The notes under the pieces are model-generated. The model was not told the origin of the DNA, searched no databases, and saw nothing but the letters and a program-made list of their open reading frames with translations. A DNA stretch of 9,940 nt from Deltaproteobacteria bacterium (GTDB taxonomy: Bacteria; Desulfobacterota; Binatia; Binatales; Binataceae), in assembly GCA_003161515.1 (NCBI GenBank), contig PMOH01000377.1, forward strand, positions 1 to 9,940, given 5' to 3'. The position numbers and the translations under genes are program-made. Position 1 is the stretch's first letter, and each line of letters opens with the position of its first letter. This document shows positions 1-6,474 of this stretch, piece after piece.

Positions 1-678
1 CTGCGCGACAAATCGATCGGATTGGTAACTGGCGTGTCGCGGTATCCGGGCGAGACGATCGGGTCGGTGTATCAGCGCTACGAGCAGATGCTCAAGGGCC
101 TCGAGTCGCGGCTCGGCGTGGTGGCGGGCGCGGACGGCGCGTTGTATGCGATGCGCCGCGAGCTATTCAAGCCGCTCGACCCGGCGCTGATCAACGATTT
201 TGTGCATCCGATTCTCGCCTCGATCGCGGGTGCGCAATCGGTGATGGCGGGCGACGCTTTCGCGCTTGAAGAATTTTCGGCGGCGAGTGAGTTCGCGCGG
301 CAGGTCAGAATGGTCTCGCAGGCCGCGCTGGTTTATTTCCGGCTGCTGCCCGAGCTGATCAAACAACGGCGCTGGCGCTCGATTCTCGTTTTAACCTCGC
401 ATAAAATGCTGCGCTGGCTGACGGCGCCGCTGCTTGCGATTGGGGTAATCGCGACGGTGCCGCTTGCCCAGGACGGTGGGTTTTTTCGAGTCGTGCTGGG
501 CCTGGAAATATTGTTCGCAATTGTCGCAGCGGTCGGATGGATCGCGACGCGACGCGGCACCGAAGGCAAGGCGACCATCGCCTACCAGTTCGTTGCGCTC
601 AACTGTGCCCAGGCGGTCGGACTGTGGCGATGTTTTGCCGGCGAAGTGCCGGTGCTTTGGGAACCAAGGAATCTGTAA
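1..678 (+). CDS. Family 2 glycosyltransferase, C-terminal part (5' end outside window)
   Basis: The frame is open from base 1, so this is the 3' part of a longer gene; the internal TTG at 22 is not a convincing start. The visible 225 codons look like the C-terminal half of a processive-type GT-A glycosyltransferase. A GADGALYAMRRELF segment (codons 43-56) matches the conserved block after the catalytic core, an acidic residue in INDF (codon 66) sits where the catalytic-base region is expected, and an Arg-rich stretch near codons 100-120 follows. Then come about three hydrophobic segments (codons ~137-156, ~164-182, ~194-213), as in membrane-anchored GT2 enzymes that transfer sugars from NDP-sugars to a lipid-linked acceptor at the inner membrane. 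The nucleotide-binding N-terminus and DxD motif are missing from view. It ends 20 bases before the FemAB-like gene. The GT2 call is fairly firm; the sugar and linkage are unknown. Confidence 0.8.
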   Translation: MRDKSIGLVTGVSRYPGETIGSVYQRYEQMLKGLESRLGVVAGADGALYAMRRELFKPLDPALINDFVHPILASIAGAQSVMAGDAFALEEFSAASEFARQVRMVSQAALVYFRLLPELIKQRRWRSILVLTSHKMLRWLTAPLLAIGVIATVPLAQDGGFFRVVLGLEILFAIVAAVGWIATRRGTEGKATIAYQFVALNCAQAVGLWRCFAGEVPVLWEPRNL

Positions 679-680
679 CT

Positions 681-690
681 CGGGGGATTT
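681..690 (+). promoter_or_regulatory. Ribosome binding site for the TTG-started FemAB-like gene
   Basis: A G-rich run, cgggggattt, ends 8 bases before the TTG at 699. An in-frame TGA at 690-692 rules out any start further upstream, so this site supports TTG as the real start. The same 10 bases recur before the next gene. Confidence 0.5.
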
Positions 691-698
691 GATCTGGT

Positions 699-1757
699 TT
701 GACTGTTGTAGTTTGCAGCGAAAATCGGCGCACGGATTGGGACGATCTGATCGCGCAATGTGCCGACGCGACGTCGGGCCATCTTTGGCAATGGCGCGAT
801 GTGGTCGGATCGGCGTACGGATTCGATTCCCATTACTTGATCGCGCAGGATTCGCGTGGCCGTCCGGTCGCCGCGGCGCCGTTCATCTTTGTGCGCAGCC
901 TTCTTTATGGAAGCGAGCTCTCGTCGATGCCCTATCTCGACTACGGCGGCATTTGCCACGCCGACGGGCTCGATTCGGCGAGCCGGAACGCTGCGCAGGC
1001 GGATCTGATTAATTATGCGCGCGAGTTGGCGTCGAAGCTGCGCGCCAAGCGCCTGCATATCCGCAGCCTGATGCAGATGGAGCCGCCGTTCGAAGTCAGC
1101 ACCGAGAAAGTGGCGCAGCATCTGTCGCTCTCGTCGACGATCGATGAACAGATGCGTCGCTTGCCCTCGGAGCGCCGCAACCGCCTCAAGCGAATTGAAA
1201 AGCTGCAGCTCGGCGTTGACGTGACTGACGCGACCGATCCGGCGGCACTGGCTGATTTCTGCGCGACTTACTCGGAGAACATGCGCGATCTTGGATCGCC
1301 GACGCATGGCCGCCGGTTCTTCAGCAATCTCGTCAACGGATTTCGCGATCGGCTTTCGCTAATTCGCGTTCGCAGCAAAGGCCGCGTGGTCGCGGCGGGA
1401 CTCGCGATGAATTTCCGCGGCTCGATGATGCTGCCGTGGTCAGGCGCGACTTTCGAGGCGCGTCCGGTGTACGCGACCAACGCGTTGTATTGGAGAGCGA
1501 TACAGCTTGGCATCGAGTCCGGCTGTCACACTTTCGATTTCGGGCGATCGAGCGTCGGATCGGGCATCTTCGAATTCAAGCGGCAATGGGGTCCGACTCC
1601 GGTGCAACCGTACTGGAGCACTCTCTACCTTTCGCCACATGCGTCGGCGCCGCGCGAACGCAAGAGCCTTCAGACCATCAGCCGCCTATGGCGTCACATG
1701 CCGCTTGGAGTGGCCCGCGCGTTTGGGCCCGGCCTGCGACGGGGGATTTCAAATTGA
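699..1757 (+). CDS. FemAB-like acyltransferase-fold protein of the XrtA/PEP-CTERM-associated type
   Basis: This 352-residue protein resembles the FemAB-like proteins found in exosortase (XrtA)/PEP-CTERM and exopolysaccharide loci. An N-terminal W-D...HLWQW segment (about residues 14-33) is followed by an FGxxxYLIA-like stretch, a VRSLLYGSELSSMPYLDYGG block (residues ~66-85) typical of this group, a middle section with the charged RRNRLKRIEK helix, and a second GNAT-type half with LIRVRSKGRVVAAGLAM (~224-240) and the YATNALYWRAI region. FemAB proteins have two GNAT-like domains; classical members add amino acids to peptidoglycan, but the role of the exosortase-associated branch is not established. 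A cytoplasmic role in modifying the glycan or its carrier is inference. TTG is the only reasonable start because an in-frame stop lies 9 bases upstream. Its TGA overlaps the next gene's start. Confidence 0.82.
   Translation: MTVVVCSENRRTDWDDLIAQCADATSGHLWQWRDVVGSAYGFDSHYLIAQDSRGRPVAAAPFIFVRSLLYGSELSSMPYLDYGGICHADGLDSASRNAAQADLINYARELASKLRAKRLHIRSLMQMEPPFEVSTEKVAQHLSLSSTIDEQMRRLPSERRNRLKRIEKLQLGVDVTDATDPAALADFCATYSENMRDLGSPTHGRRFFSNLVNGFRDRLSLIRVRSKGRVVAAGLAMNFRGSMMLPWSGATFEARPVYATNALYWRAIQLGIESGCHTFDFGRSSVGSGIFEFKRQWGPTPVQPYWSTLYLSPHASAPRERKSLQTISRLWRHMPLGVARAFGPGLRRGISN
1740..1749 (+). promoter_or_regulatory. Ribosome binding site for the TTG-started methyltransferase gene
   Basis: The run cgggggattt lies at the 3' end of the FemAB-like gene, 4 bases before the TTG at 1754 (the G-run itself is about 8 bases away). 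It favours TTG 1754 over the in-frame ATG at 1814, which lacks a comparable site. Confidence 0.45.
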
Positions 1758-2578
1758 GTTCGATTGCGGCCACGCGATTTGGAATCGAGAAGGCTGCGGG
1801 CGAGCCGTCGCGGATGCGCCGCAATGCGTACCGCTACATCGGCGAGATCCACATACCGGGGCGGATTCGGTTGAACCACGTGTTCCGCGAGATCAAGGCG
1901 CTGGGCATGCCGGAGCGCGGCACGCGTCTGCTCGATGCCGGCACCGGCCGCGGCGATATCGCGCTGCATTGCGCGCGACTCCATCCGGATTGGCGAGTGC
2001 ATGGGATCGATCTGGAAGACGACAGGGTCGAGCGCTGCCGCACGGCCGCGCGAAACCTGGCGTTGAGCAACGCCACTTTCAGCCGCGACAATCTGCTCAA
2101 CCTGTCTGCGGTCGGGCAATATGATCTGATCACCAACACCGACGTGCTCGAGCATATCGAAGACGATCGTGGTGCGATGTCGAATCTTGCGCAGGCGCTG
2201 GCGCCGGGCGGCTACCTGCTGTTGACGTTCCCCTCGGTGCCGCAGCGGCGTCATCTGAAGCTGGTCGCGTGGCGCGAGCGTCGAATCGGATTCAAGCCCG
2301 AAGACATCGGTCACGTGCGGCCGGGCTATTCTCCCGACATGATAAACAACTTGGCGCGCGAGGTTGGACTCGAGCCGGTCAAGACCGTGTGGACGTATGG
2401 GCCGTTCGGCAATCTCGCGCACGATTTGTTTTTTGTGCTCGGCGACAGCAAGCCGAATCCTTTGGTGTTCGCGGCCTCCTTGCCCTTCCTGCTTGCACTG
2501 AGCTTTCTCGAAAATCACACACCAACGCGGCACGGCTCCGGACTGCTCGCGATCGTGAGGAAACCAGCCAAGCGATGA
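1754..2578 (+). CDS. Class I SAM-dependent methyltransferase
   Basis: This 274-residue protein has the Rossmann-fold methyltransferase signature. Motif I is LLDAGTGRGD (residues ~59-68), binding the SAM methionine part. The acidic residue after strand 2, in HGIDLEDD (D86), would bind the ribose hydroxyls. The NTDVLEH motif (D130) and the following LAPGGYLLLTFPSVP strand complete the methyltransferase type 11/UbiG-like core. The C-terminus has a hydrophobic stretch (NPLVFAASLPFLLALSFL) that could touch the membrane. The start is taken as TTG 1754, which overlaps the FemAB-like stop as TTGA and has a G-rich site in front; ATG 1814 would give a 254-residue alternative that keeps all motifs. The gene ends in an ATGA overlap with the next. 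In this context it probably methylates a sugar or carrier-linked glycan (inference); the acceptor cannot be read from sequence. Confidence 0.85.
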   Translation: MSSIAATRFGIEKAAGEPSRMRRNAYRYIGEIHIPGRIRLNHVFREIKALGMPERGTRLLDAGTGRGDIALHCARLHPDWRVHGIDLEDDRVERCRTAARNLALSNATFSRDNLLNLSAVGQYDLITNTDVLEHIEDDRGAMSNLAQALAPGGYLLLTFPSVPQRRHLKLVAWRERRIGFKPEDIGHVRPGYSPDMINNLAREVGLEPVKTVWTYGPFGNLAHDLFFVLGDSKPNPLVFAASLPFLLALSFLENHTPTRHGSGLLAIVRKPAKR

Positions 2579-3708
2579 AAGCGAGCATCTTCGTGTTGAT
2601 GGACGCGCTGGGCTGGGAATGGATCAAGGAGCATCCGTTCCTGAAGGACGTCGCGCCGTATCGGCGTCCGCTCGATTCGGTGCTTGGGTTCAGCACCGCG
2701 GCGATTCCGTCGATTCTCACCGGGCGGTTTCCGGAGGAGCATGGGCGGCTGTCGCTGTTTCATCGCGCGAACGGACATTCGCCGTTCTCGAAGCTCAAGC
2801 TTATCTGCGCGATGCCGCCGTGGATGGTCGAGAACCGTTACGCGCGCTTCGGAGTGAAGACGCTGGCACGCCGGATGAACAACCTCACCGGATACTTTCA
2901 GCTTTACGGCGTACCGCTGAAATATCTGCCGAAGCTCGACGTCTGTGAGAAGCGCAATATCTACGCGCCTGGCGGGATTCCCGGCTCGACCTCGATCTTC
3001 GACCTATTGCATGGTGACGGTAAATCCTACAAAGCGTATTGTTACCATGATGGGACGGACGATCAGTTGATTGCGTCGATGGAAGCGGACTTGCACGCCG
3101 GGGTGGCGAAATTTTATTTTCTGTACCTCGCCGAGCTCGACTATTTTCTGCATCTGCATGCCGACGATCGCGCCGCCGCGGCCGAGACGTTGCAAAAATA
3201 TTCGGACAAGCTTGCGCGCCTGTACGATATCGCCGAGAAGACGTACGGCGCGGCGGAACTTCACGTCTTCGGCGATCATGGGATGGCGCCGACGGTCGCG
3301 ACGATCGATATCCAGGCGCGGCTGGCAGCGCTGCCATTGAAGGCGTCGGTCGACTACCTGTGCCTGCTGGATTCCACGATGGCGCGCTTCTGGTTTTTTT
3401 CAGGAGACGCGCGGGACCTGGTTTCCGCAGCCCTGAAGGAGATCGATGGCGGCAGATGGCTGGAGCCCGACGACCTCGTCAACCTCCATTCGTGGTTTCC
3501 GGATGGGAAGTACGGCGAAAAGATTTTTCTGACCGAGCCGGGAACCGTGATCGCGCCAAGTCATATGGGTGAGCGTGCGCTGGCGGGGATGCATGGGTTT
3601 CTTCCCTCGGCGCCGCACTCGCGGTCGGCATTCGTGTCGAGCGTGGACTACGGCGACAGCGTCAATCAGATCACCGACCTGTTCGGCGTGATGAAGGCGC
3701 ACCTATGA
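2575..3708 (+). CDS. Alkaline phosphatase superfamily phosphodiesterase/phosphatase (NPP/type I phosphodiesterase-like)
   Basis: This 377-residue protein carries the metal-site layout of the alkaline phosphatase superfamily. D10 sits in FVLMDALGW. The nucleophile region is GFSTAAIPSILTGRFPEEHG, with T41 (or S40) as the probable attacking residue. Further ligands are D189 and H193 in ELDYFLH, D234-H235 in GDHGM, and H340 in GMHGFLP near the C-terminus. All expected zinc-site positions therefore seem present, so it is probably active. Members cleave phosphate mono- or diesters, and some transfer phosphate-linked groups such as phosphoethanolamine. There is no signal peptide or membrane segment, so it should act in the cytoplasm, unlike most envelope phosphoethanolamine transferases. 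The ATG overlaps the methyltransferase stop (ATGA) with no close ribosome binding site, suggesting coupled translation. Its substrate is unknown; a nucleotide-sugar, lipid-phosphate or glycan phosphate is possible. Confidence 0.8.
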   Translation: MKASIFVLMDALGWEWIKEHPFLKDVAPYRRPLDSVLGFSTAAIPSILTGRFPEEHGRLSLFHRANGHSPFSKLKLICAMPPWMVENRYARFGVKTLARRMNNLTGYFQLYGVPLKYLPKLDVCEKRNIYAPGGIPGSTSIFDLLHGDGKSYKAYCYHDGTDDQLIASMEADLHAGVAKFYFLYLAELDYFLHLHADDRAAAAETLQKYSDKLARLYDIAEKTYGAAELHVFGDHGMAPTVATIDIQARLAALPLKASVDYLCLLDSTMARFWFFSGDARDLVSAALKEIDGGRWLEPDDLVNLHSWFPDGKYGEKIFLTEPGTVIAPSHMGERALAGMHGFLPSAPHSRSAFVSSVDYGDSVNQITDLFGVMKAHL

Positions 3709-3711
3709 GAC

Positions 3712-3716
3712 GGAGG
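3712..3716 (+). promoter_or_regulatory. Ribosome binding site of the Crp/Fnr regulator gene
   Basis: GGAGG, the best Shine-Dalgarno match in the window, lies 8 bases before ATG 3725 and 5 before GTG 3722. The spacing favours ATG 3725. It is also the only strong site after an ordinary gap, so the regulator may be translated independently of the genes before it. Confidence 0.65.
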
Positions 3717-3724
3717 AACGGGTG

Positions 3725-4576
3725 ATGGCAAACGGCGTCGCATGCGACGAAGGCTACGCAAAGCTGCGCGGGAATTTCGGCCGCTGGCGCGTGCCGAGCG
3801 CTATCATCGACGACCTGGTCGATCATCGAAGCGCGGTGAGCTATCCGCGCAGCGCGATGGTCTTCCTCGAGGGATCGCCGGGCGATCTGTTCGGATGCGT
3901 GCTGGCCGGCTACGTAAAGGTGTACTGCAACACGGCCAATGGGGCGCGGGTGCTGGCGCGATTGTCGGGGCCGGGCGATATCATCGGTTACGCCGACGCC
4001 GAGGACTGCAAGGGGCGCCGGTCCAAGGTGTTCGAGACGCAGGCGCTGACCAAATGCTCGGTAGCGCTTTTCACACGAGAGCGAGCGGTGCGACTGCTTA
4101 GGGCGCTCGACCCCGAGCAGGCAATAGAACTCTACCAGACGTTAAATTCGTTCTGGTCTTCAACCCTGCACTGGTGGACGAGCTTTCTTGGACTACCGTT
4201 TCAACAGCGTCTCGAAGTTGTGCTGAGCGACCTTGGGCGGCGCGTTGGTGTGCACGACAATCGCGGCACGCTGATTATCCCGGAACTCTCACAGGCCGAT
4301 CTGGCGGAGATGATCGCGAGTTCACGACCGCTGGTGAGCAGGCTTTTGAAAGAAATGGAGGAGCGAGGACTGGTTCAGCGTAGAGGCAAACAGTATCTTA
4401 TATTGAAGGGCTGGGATTCTCAGGAACATAAACTCGTCCGGATGGGGAGTCCGCTAGGCGATGAACCATCGGCGGTGGAACCGGCGACGCAGAAGTATGG
4501 CCGGTTCTCGGTGGTCGCCGATCGGCGGAAGGTTGCGCGGGGCGGTGCGACTCTGAAGGGCGTGGCTGAAAAGTAA
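3725..4576 (+). CDS. Crp/Fnr-family transcriptional regulator
   Basis: This 283-residue protein has an N-terminal cyclic-nucleotide-binding-like beta-roll (about residues 30-125), recognisable from MVFLEGSPGDLFGCVLAGYVKVY and LARLSGPGDIIGYADAE. A dimerisation helix region follows (~120-165), then a C-terminal Crp-type winged helix (~185-225) with LSQADLAEMIASSRPLVSRL and a wing of QRRGKQYLIL. No Fnr-type N-terminal cysteine cluster is evident, so an iron-sulfur oxygen sensor is unlikely. The canonical cAMP-pocket R-S/T pair is not clear, so the ligand is unknown. About 55 residues follow the DNA-binding domain, longer than in typical Crp, with a basic, low-complexity tail. Start choice: ATG 3725 has ideal spacing to GGAGG; GTG 3722 would add one residue. 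It lies between the tailoring genes and the export genes, so control of this operon is plausible but inferred. Confidence 0.88.
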   Translation: MANGVACDEGYAKLRGNFGRWRVPSAIIDDLVDHRSAVSYPRSAMVFLEGSPGDLFGCVLAGYVKVYCNTANGARVLARLSGPGDIIGYADAEDCKGRRSKVFETQALTKCSVALFTRERAVRLLRALDPEQAIELYQTLNSFWSSTLHWWTSFLGLPFQQRLEVVLSDLGRRVGVHDNRGTLIIPELSQADLAEMIASSRPLVSRLLKEMEERGLVQRRGKQYLILKGWDSQEHKLVRMGSPLGDEPSAVEPATQKYGRFSVVADRRKVARGGATLKGVAEK

Positions 4577-4579
4577 TTG

Positions 4580-5233
4580 ATGAAGATCAGTAAAATCGCG
4601 TTCGCTCACGACTATGTTCGTGCGGGTGCGGCTCTGACCGTGACGGGATTGCTTGTGGTTGCGATTTCAATCTCGATGGTCGCGTGCAGCTTGTTCGATA
4701 GTGCGCCGGTGCGGGAAAAAGTGGTGCAACATCCGGTGGCGAAAACCCTCGATCCTTACATGATCGGCAGCGACGATGAGCTCGATATAATTGTCTGGAC
4801 CCAACCGCAACTCAGCGGCAAAGTGACCGTCGCCTCTGACGGAACTATCGCGATGCCGCTGATAGGACGAGTGCCGGCGGCGGGGCTGACGCCGGACCAG
4901 CTCAAAGTGGACCTCGAGAAGCGATATGCTCGCTATGTTCACGGGGCGAATGCTACCGTCCGTGTAAGCGATCCGGCCAGCCACGTTTTTTACGCGCTGG
5001 GCCAGGTGAATAAGCCCGGGGCGTACAAACTCCATTCCGGCGAGGTACTTTCGCAGGCGCTGGCAGAGGCGGGTGGGCTGGCCGAATTTGCGGACCCCGG
5101 GAAGATCCGGATTCTACGGCATAAGGAAAGTGAGACGGTCGTACTCACGGTGAACTACAACGTGGTGCGATCTGGTGGGGATGTATCAGCGGATGTTCCG
5201 GTGGAACCCGGAGACACGGTGCAAGTGCCATGA
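4580..5233 (+). CDS. Short polysaccharide export protein (OPX/Wza-type) with SLBB domain, probable lipoprotein
   Basis: The product is 217 residues. An N-terminal hydrophobic segment (residues ~15-35) ends in MVAC, giving a likely lipidated Cys36; Met at -3 makes the lipobox slightly atypical and the n-region is long. A Poly_export domain (~60-128) includes YMIGSDDELDIIVW, VASDGTIAMPLIGRV and a TPDQLKVDLEKRYARYV helix. One SLBB domain follows (~132-180: YALGQVNKPGAYKL, LSQALAEAGGL), and the protein ends in VEPGDTVQVP. This matches the short export proteins of exosortase-linked polysaccharide loci. Wza-like proteins form a periplasmic ring that guides the chain outward. There is no room after the SLBB for the amphipathic helix that builds the outer-membrane barrel in E. 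coli Wza. The start is ATG 4580, 3 bases after the regulator stop; the TTG just before it is an alternative. The stop overlaps the beta-barrel gene (ATGA). Confidence 0.87.
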   Translation: MKISKIAFAHDYVRAGAALTVTGLLVVAISISMVACSLFDSAPVREKVVQHPVAKTLDPYMIGSDDELDIIVWTQPQLSGKVTVASDGTIAMPLIGRVPAAGLTPDQLKVDLEKRYARYVHGANATVRVSDPASHVFYALGQVNKPGAYKLHSGEVLSQALAEAGGLAEFADPGKIRILRHKESETVVLTVNYNVVRSGGDVSADVPVEPGDTVQVP

Positions 5234-6474
5234 TCATACGAACGAAATCTCGACAGGGTACACTACTTCTACTAGCCGCGTTCTTGATCCTCGCATTTCC
5301 GTCCGCAGGACGGGCGGACAACCTGTTCCGCTTTTATCCCGAGTTTGCGGGAAGCGGATTTTACTCCGACAACGTCCCGCTGCGGACCCAGAACGAAGTG
5401 GGTGATTTCGCCGGCCTGCTGGTGGGCGGCTTCTTCCTCGACTACACCTCGGCCGCAAGGTACGCGTCGATTCACTATGACACTTTCGCGCAGCTATTTG
5501 CGCACCAGTCCCGATACGATCGGGCCGGCGAAGGCCAGTTTGTGCGAGCGACCGACCTTGAGAATCTGTCGCCGACGACCAAGCTGCGTTTCGATGAAAT
5601 ATTCTACCGCGATGCGCCGACCGTGGGAGGGATAGTCACCAGCGATCAGGCCCCGGCATTCAACTCGGTTGCGGCGCAGTTATTGTTGGCGAACGATCAG
5701 GCCACGATAAATCAGTTCACTGCAACGTTGTCGCACTACTGGGGTCGCAATTGGGCCAGCGAGCTCGCCCTTCATCAGACGACGTTCTGGAACAACGGTG
5801 GCACCAACAACAGTCTGAACAATACGAGTTATGAGCAAGGCCTCAGCACCTTTACCGAATACCATTTCTCGGATCGTTTCTCGCTCGGAGGGGGATATCG
5901 ATTTTACGATTTCCGATTCACCTTTCCCGGACGGCCCGGCGAAGAGGCGCACTGGCCCTTCGTGAAGATTGGATGGACGCCGCTCCCGAGGTTATATCTC
6001 GCCGGAATTGTAGGCGTCGTGTTTGCTAATACCCAAGGAAACGACCGGCAGTCCGTCAACGTGGGCGGCATTGGATTGGCCCAATACGATCTGGAGCGAT
6101 TGCATCTTAAACTTTACGGAGGTCAGCAACCGGAGCTGACTTCAGGCTTCGGCGCTGCCGGCAACGTCCAGGAAGCCCGGGGCCTGGCCCTTTACGACTT
6201 CACGCGCCGCATAACCGGAACGGTAGGTGGCGGCTACTATCAAGCGAATGGGACCGGCTTTAACGGACAACTGATTTCATGGGGCGTCGGTGTGAGCGAT
6301 CGCCTGAACAAATATCTAAGCGTTTATACCAAGTTCGTACAGATTCGTCGCAATGAAACCACGTCGAACCAATTTCTTCCGACCGGCACGCAGAGCGGGA
6401 AAGAAGCAGTTGGTGACTATTTCATCGTGGGATTCACAGCCTCGGTCGAAGCATTCAGATGGAGCTGGCAATGA
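5230..6474 (+). CDS. Outer-membrane beta-barrel protein of a polysaccharide export locus
   Basis: The 414-residue product has a clear Sec signal peptide: basic n-region (RTKSR), hydrophobic core LLLLAAFLILAFPSA, and a probable cut after GRA at residue 29 before DNLF. The mature part consists of alternating polar and hydrophobic stretches rich in Tyr, Phe, Gly and Asn, with turns between them (for example RFSLGGGYRFYDFRFTF, RLYLAGIVGVVFANTQG, ITGTVGGGYYQANGTG and YFIVGFTASVEAF), as expected of an outer-membrane beta-barrel. No periplasmic enzyme domain is evident. I do not recognise a named family with certainty; it resembles the outer-membrane proteins encoded beside exosortase-type polysaccharide genes. 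It starts inside the export-protein stop codon (ATGA) and ends overlapping the kinase gene, so it is probably made with them. A role as the outer-membrane channel for the glycan is inference. The last residue is Gln rather than the usual Phe. Confidence 0.75.
   Translation: MIIRTKSRQGTLLLLAAFLILAFPSAGRADNLFRFYPEFAGSGFYSDNVPLRTQNEVGDFAGLLVGGFFLDYTSAARYASIHYDTFAQLFAHQSRYDRAGEGQFVRATDLENLSPTTKLRFDEIFYRDAPTVGGIVTSDQAPAFNSVAAQLLLANDQATINQFTATLSHYWGRNWASELALHQTTFWNNGGTNNSLNNTSYEQGLSTFTEYHFSDRFSLGGGYRFYDFRFTFPGRPGEEAHWPFVKIGWTPLPRLYLAGIVGVVFANTQGNDRQSVNVGGIGLAQYDLERLHLKLYGGQQPELTSGFGAAGNVQEARGLALYDFTRRITGTVGGGYYQANGTGFNGQLISWGVGVSDRLNKYLSVYTKFVQIRRNETTSNQFLPTGTQSGKEAVGDYFIVGFTASVEAFRWSWQ
6461..6464 (+). 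promoter_or_regulatory. Ribosome binding site deciding the start of the Wzz-kinase gene
   Basis: GGAG inside the 3' end of the beta-barrel gene lies 6 bases before ATG 6471. It supports ATG 6471, which forms an ATGA overlap with the upstream stop, rather than the in-frame ATG 6459. Confidence 0.6.

Noticed and set aside
679..698. 20-base gap after the glycosyltransferase considered for a promoter or terminator
   Set aside because: Too short for a promoter and without an inverted repeat; only a ribosome binding site can be supported.
582..1307. 241-codon open frame on the - strand
   Set aside because: It lies wholly across the glycosyltransferase end and the FemAB-like gene. The translation is Arg/Ala/His-rich with no recognisable motif, as expected of an antisense shadow in GC-rich DNA.
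1436..1753. N-terminal extension of the methyltransferase frame
   Set aside because: This would overlap the FemAB-like gene by over 300 bases and adds no methyltransferase-like sequence; TTG 1754 with a nearby G-rich site is better.
1694..2533. 279-codon open frame on the - strand
   Set aside because: Antisense to the methyltransferase gene, whose SAM-binding motifs are clear; the antisense product has no recognisable domain.
2269..2574. N-terminal extension of the phosphodiesterase frame
   Set aside because: It overlaps the methyltransferase C-terminus; the first metal-ligand strand (FVLMDALGW) begins right after ATG 2575, as expected for the family's true N-terminus.
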